Shown: positions 63,861 through 64,000 of the stretch, piece after piece
Position numbering within the stretch: position 1 is the first letter of the stretch
Layout: every line of letters begins with the position of its first letter
Source: Methylolobus aquaticus
GTDB taxonomy: Bacteria > Pseudomonadota > Gammaproteobacteria > Methylococcales > Methylococcaceae
Direction: 5' to 3'
DNA length: 64,000 nucleotides
NCBI GenBank assembly: GCA_004168015.1
Contig: SEYW01000010.1
Location: forward strand, 1 to 64,000
Made by a program: the position numbers and the translations under genes
Notes under the pieces: generated by a model
What the model saw: the letters and a program-made list of their open reading frames with translations, nothing else
The model's database searches: none
What the model was told of the DNA's origin: nothing

Positions 63861-64000
63861 CGCATGTCCTCTATCGAAGATTTCCCGCTGCTTGGACTGC
63901 CGCCCCCGCTCAACAATTCCGCAGCGAGCCGCGCCAGGTTGGCCGACCCGCCGCCGGCGCCGAGTATGCCCGCAACCTCGGACAGCGCGGCGCGCATCGA
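63857..64000 (-). CDS. C-terminal part of an unidentified protein (partial)
   Basis: The minus-strand frame from the window edge to TGA 63857-63859 overlaps the GreB-like ATG by four bases, a coupling pattern repeated along this strand. The visible end (ALSEVAGILGAGGGSANLAR, then LAAELL and a Ser/Gly-rich tail) is Ala/Gly-rich and cannot be assigned to a family. The opposite strand is also open here, but lacks the coupling. Confidence 0.5.
   Translation of the reverse strand, partial: SMRAALSEVAGILGAGGGSANLARLAAELLSGGGSPSSGKSSIEDMR

Noticed and set aside
63864-64000. Plus-strand open frame at the right edge
   Set aside because: Pro/Ala-rich with no domain; the opposite strand frame overlaps the GreB-like start by four bases and fits the local operon better.

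Overview
The window is chromosomal DNA of a high-GC Gram-negative bacterium, most likely a gammaproteobacterium. The evidence is gene order: rpsB-tsf-pyrH-frr-uppS-cdsA-dxr-rseP with map-glnD divergent, and pncC-thpR-recA-recX-alaS-lysC-csrA-tRNA-Ser with mutS divergent. The genus cannot be named from this sequence. No phage, transposon, integron or CRISPR array was seen.

Layout. 1-4.7 kb: the tail of a membrane protein gene, two orphan membrane-anchored proteins, a YgiQ-type radical SAM protein and a four-helix membrane protein. 4.8-8.4 kb: guaB-guaA-tadA (GMP synthesis and tRNA editing). 8.4-11.5 kb (minus): a CapK/phenylacetate-CoA-ligase-like enzyme run together with an ABC-2 exporter. 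11.9-13.8 kb: an odd exported protein with an acidic repeat and a long His/Arg-rich tail, then a decayed SIMPL-domain gene. 14.2-22.5 kb: a complete kdp potassium operon (small ORF, kdpF, A, B, C, D, E), overlapped at its end by a one-module KpsC-like Kdo transferase and followed by an SDR gene. 24.4-31.9 kb (minus): a large sulfate uptake operon running yezD, porin, sbp, two Mop-domain proteins, a degenerate EAL protein, cysT, cysW, cysA. 32-36 kb: a flippase-like membrane protein, an AGCS symporter, a sigma-factor remnant, tRNA-Leu and a GDSL lipoprotein esterase.

36.4-46 kb: tRNA-Ser, csrA, lysC, alaS, recX, recA, thpR and pncC on the minus strand, with mutS divergent. 46-54.6 kb (minus): dsbC and the rseP-dxr-cdsA-uppS-frr-pyrH-tsf-rpsB block, headed by a good sigma-70 promoter, a structured leader and an intercistronic hairpin terminator. 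54.6-58.5 kb (plus): map, glnD and a DUF6763-like gene. 58.5-64 kb (minus): alanine dehydrogenase, a host-attachment-family protein, a Sel1-repeat protein, a quinone oxidoreductase, a TlpA-like thioredoxin, a YgjP-like metallopeptidase, a GreB-like factor and a partial gene.

The parts most worth attention are the ligase/ABC-2 cassette, the accessory genes inside the sulfate operon (dead EAL domain, paired Mop proteins, anion porin, YezD, and a promoter with an upstream palindrome), the charge-polarised exported protein, the coupling of a Kdo-transferase module to kdpE, the two gene remnants, and recX, which has no ATG, GTG or TTG start at the expected position.
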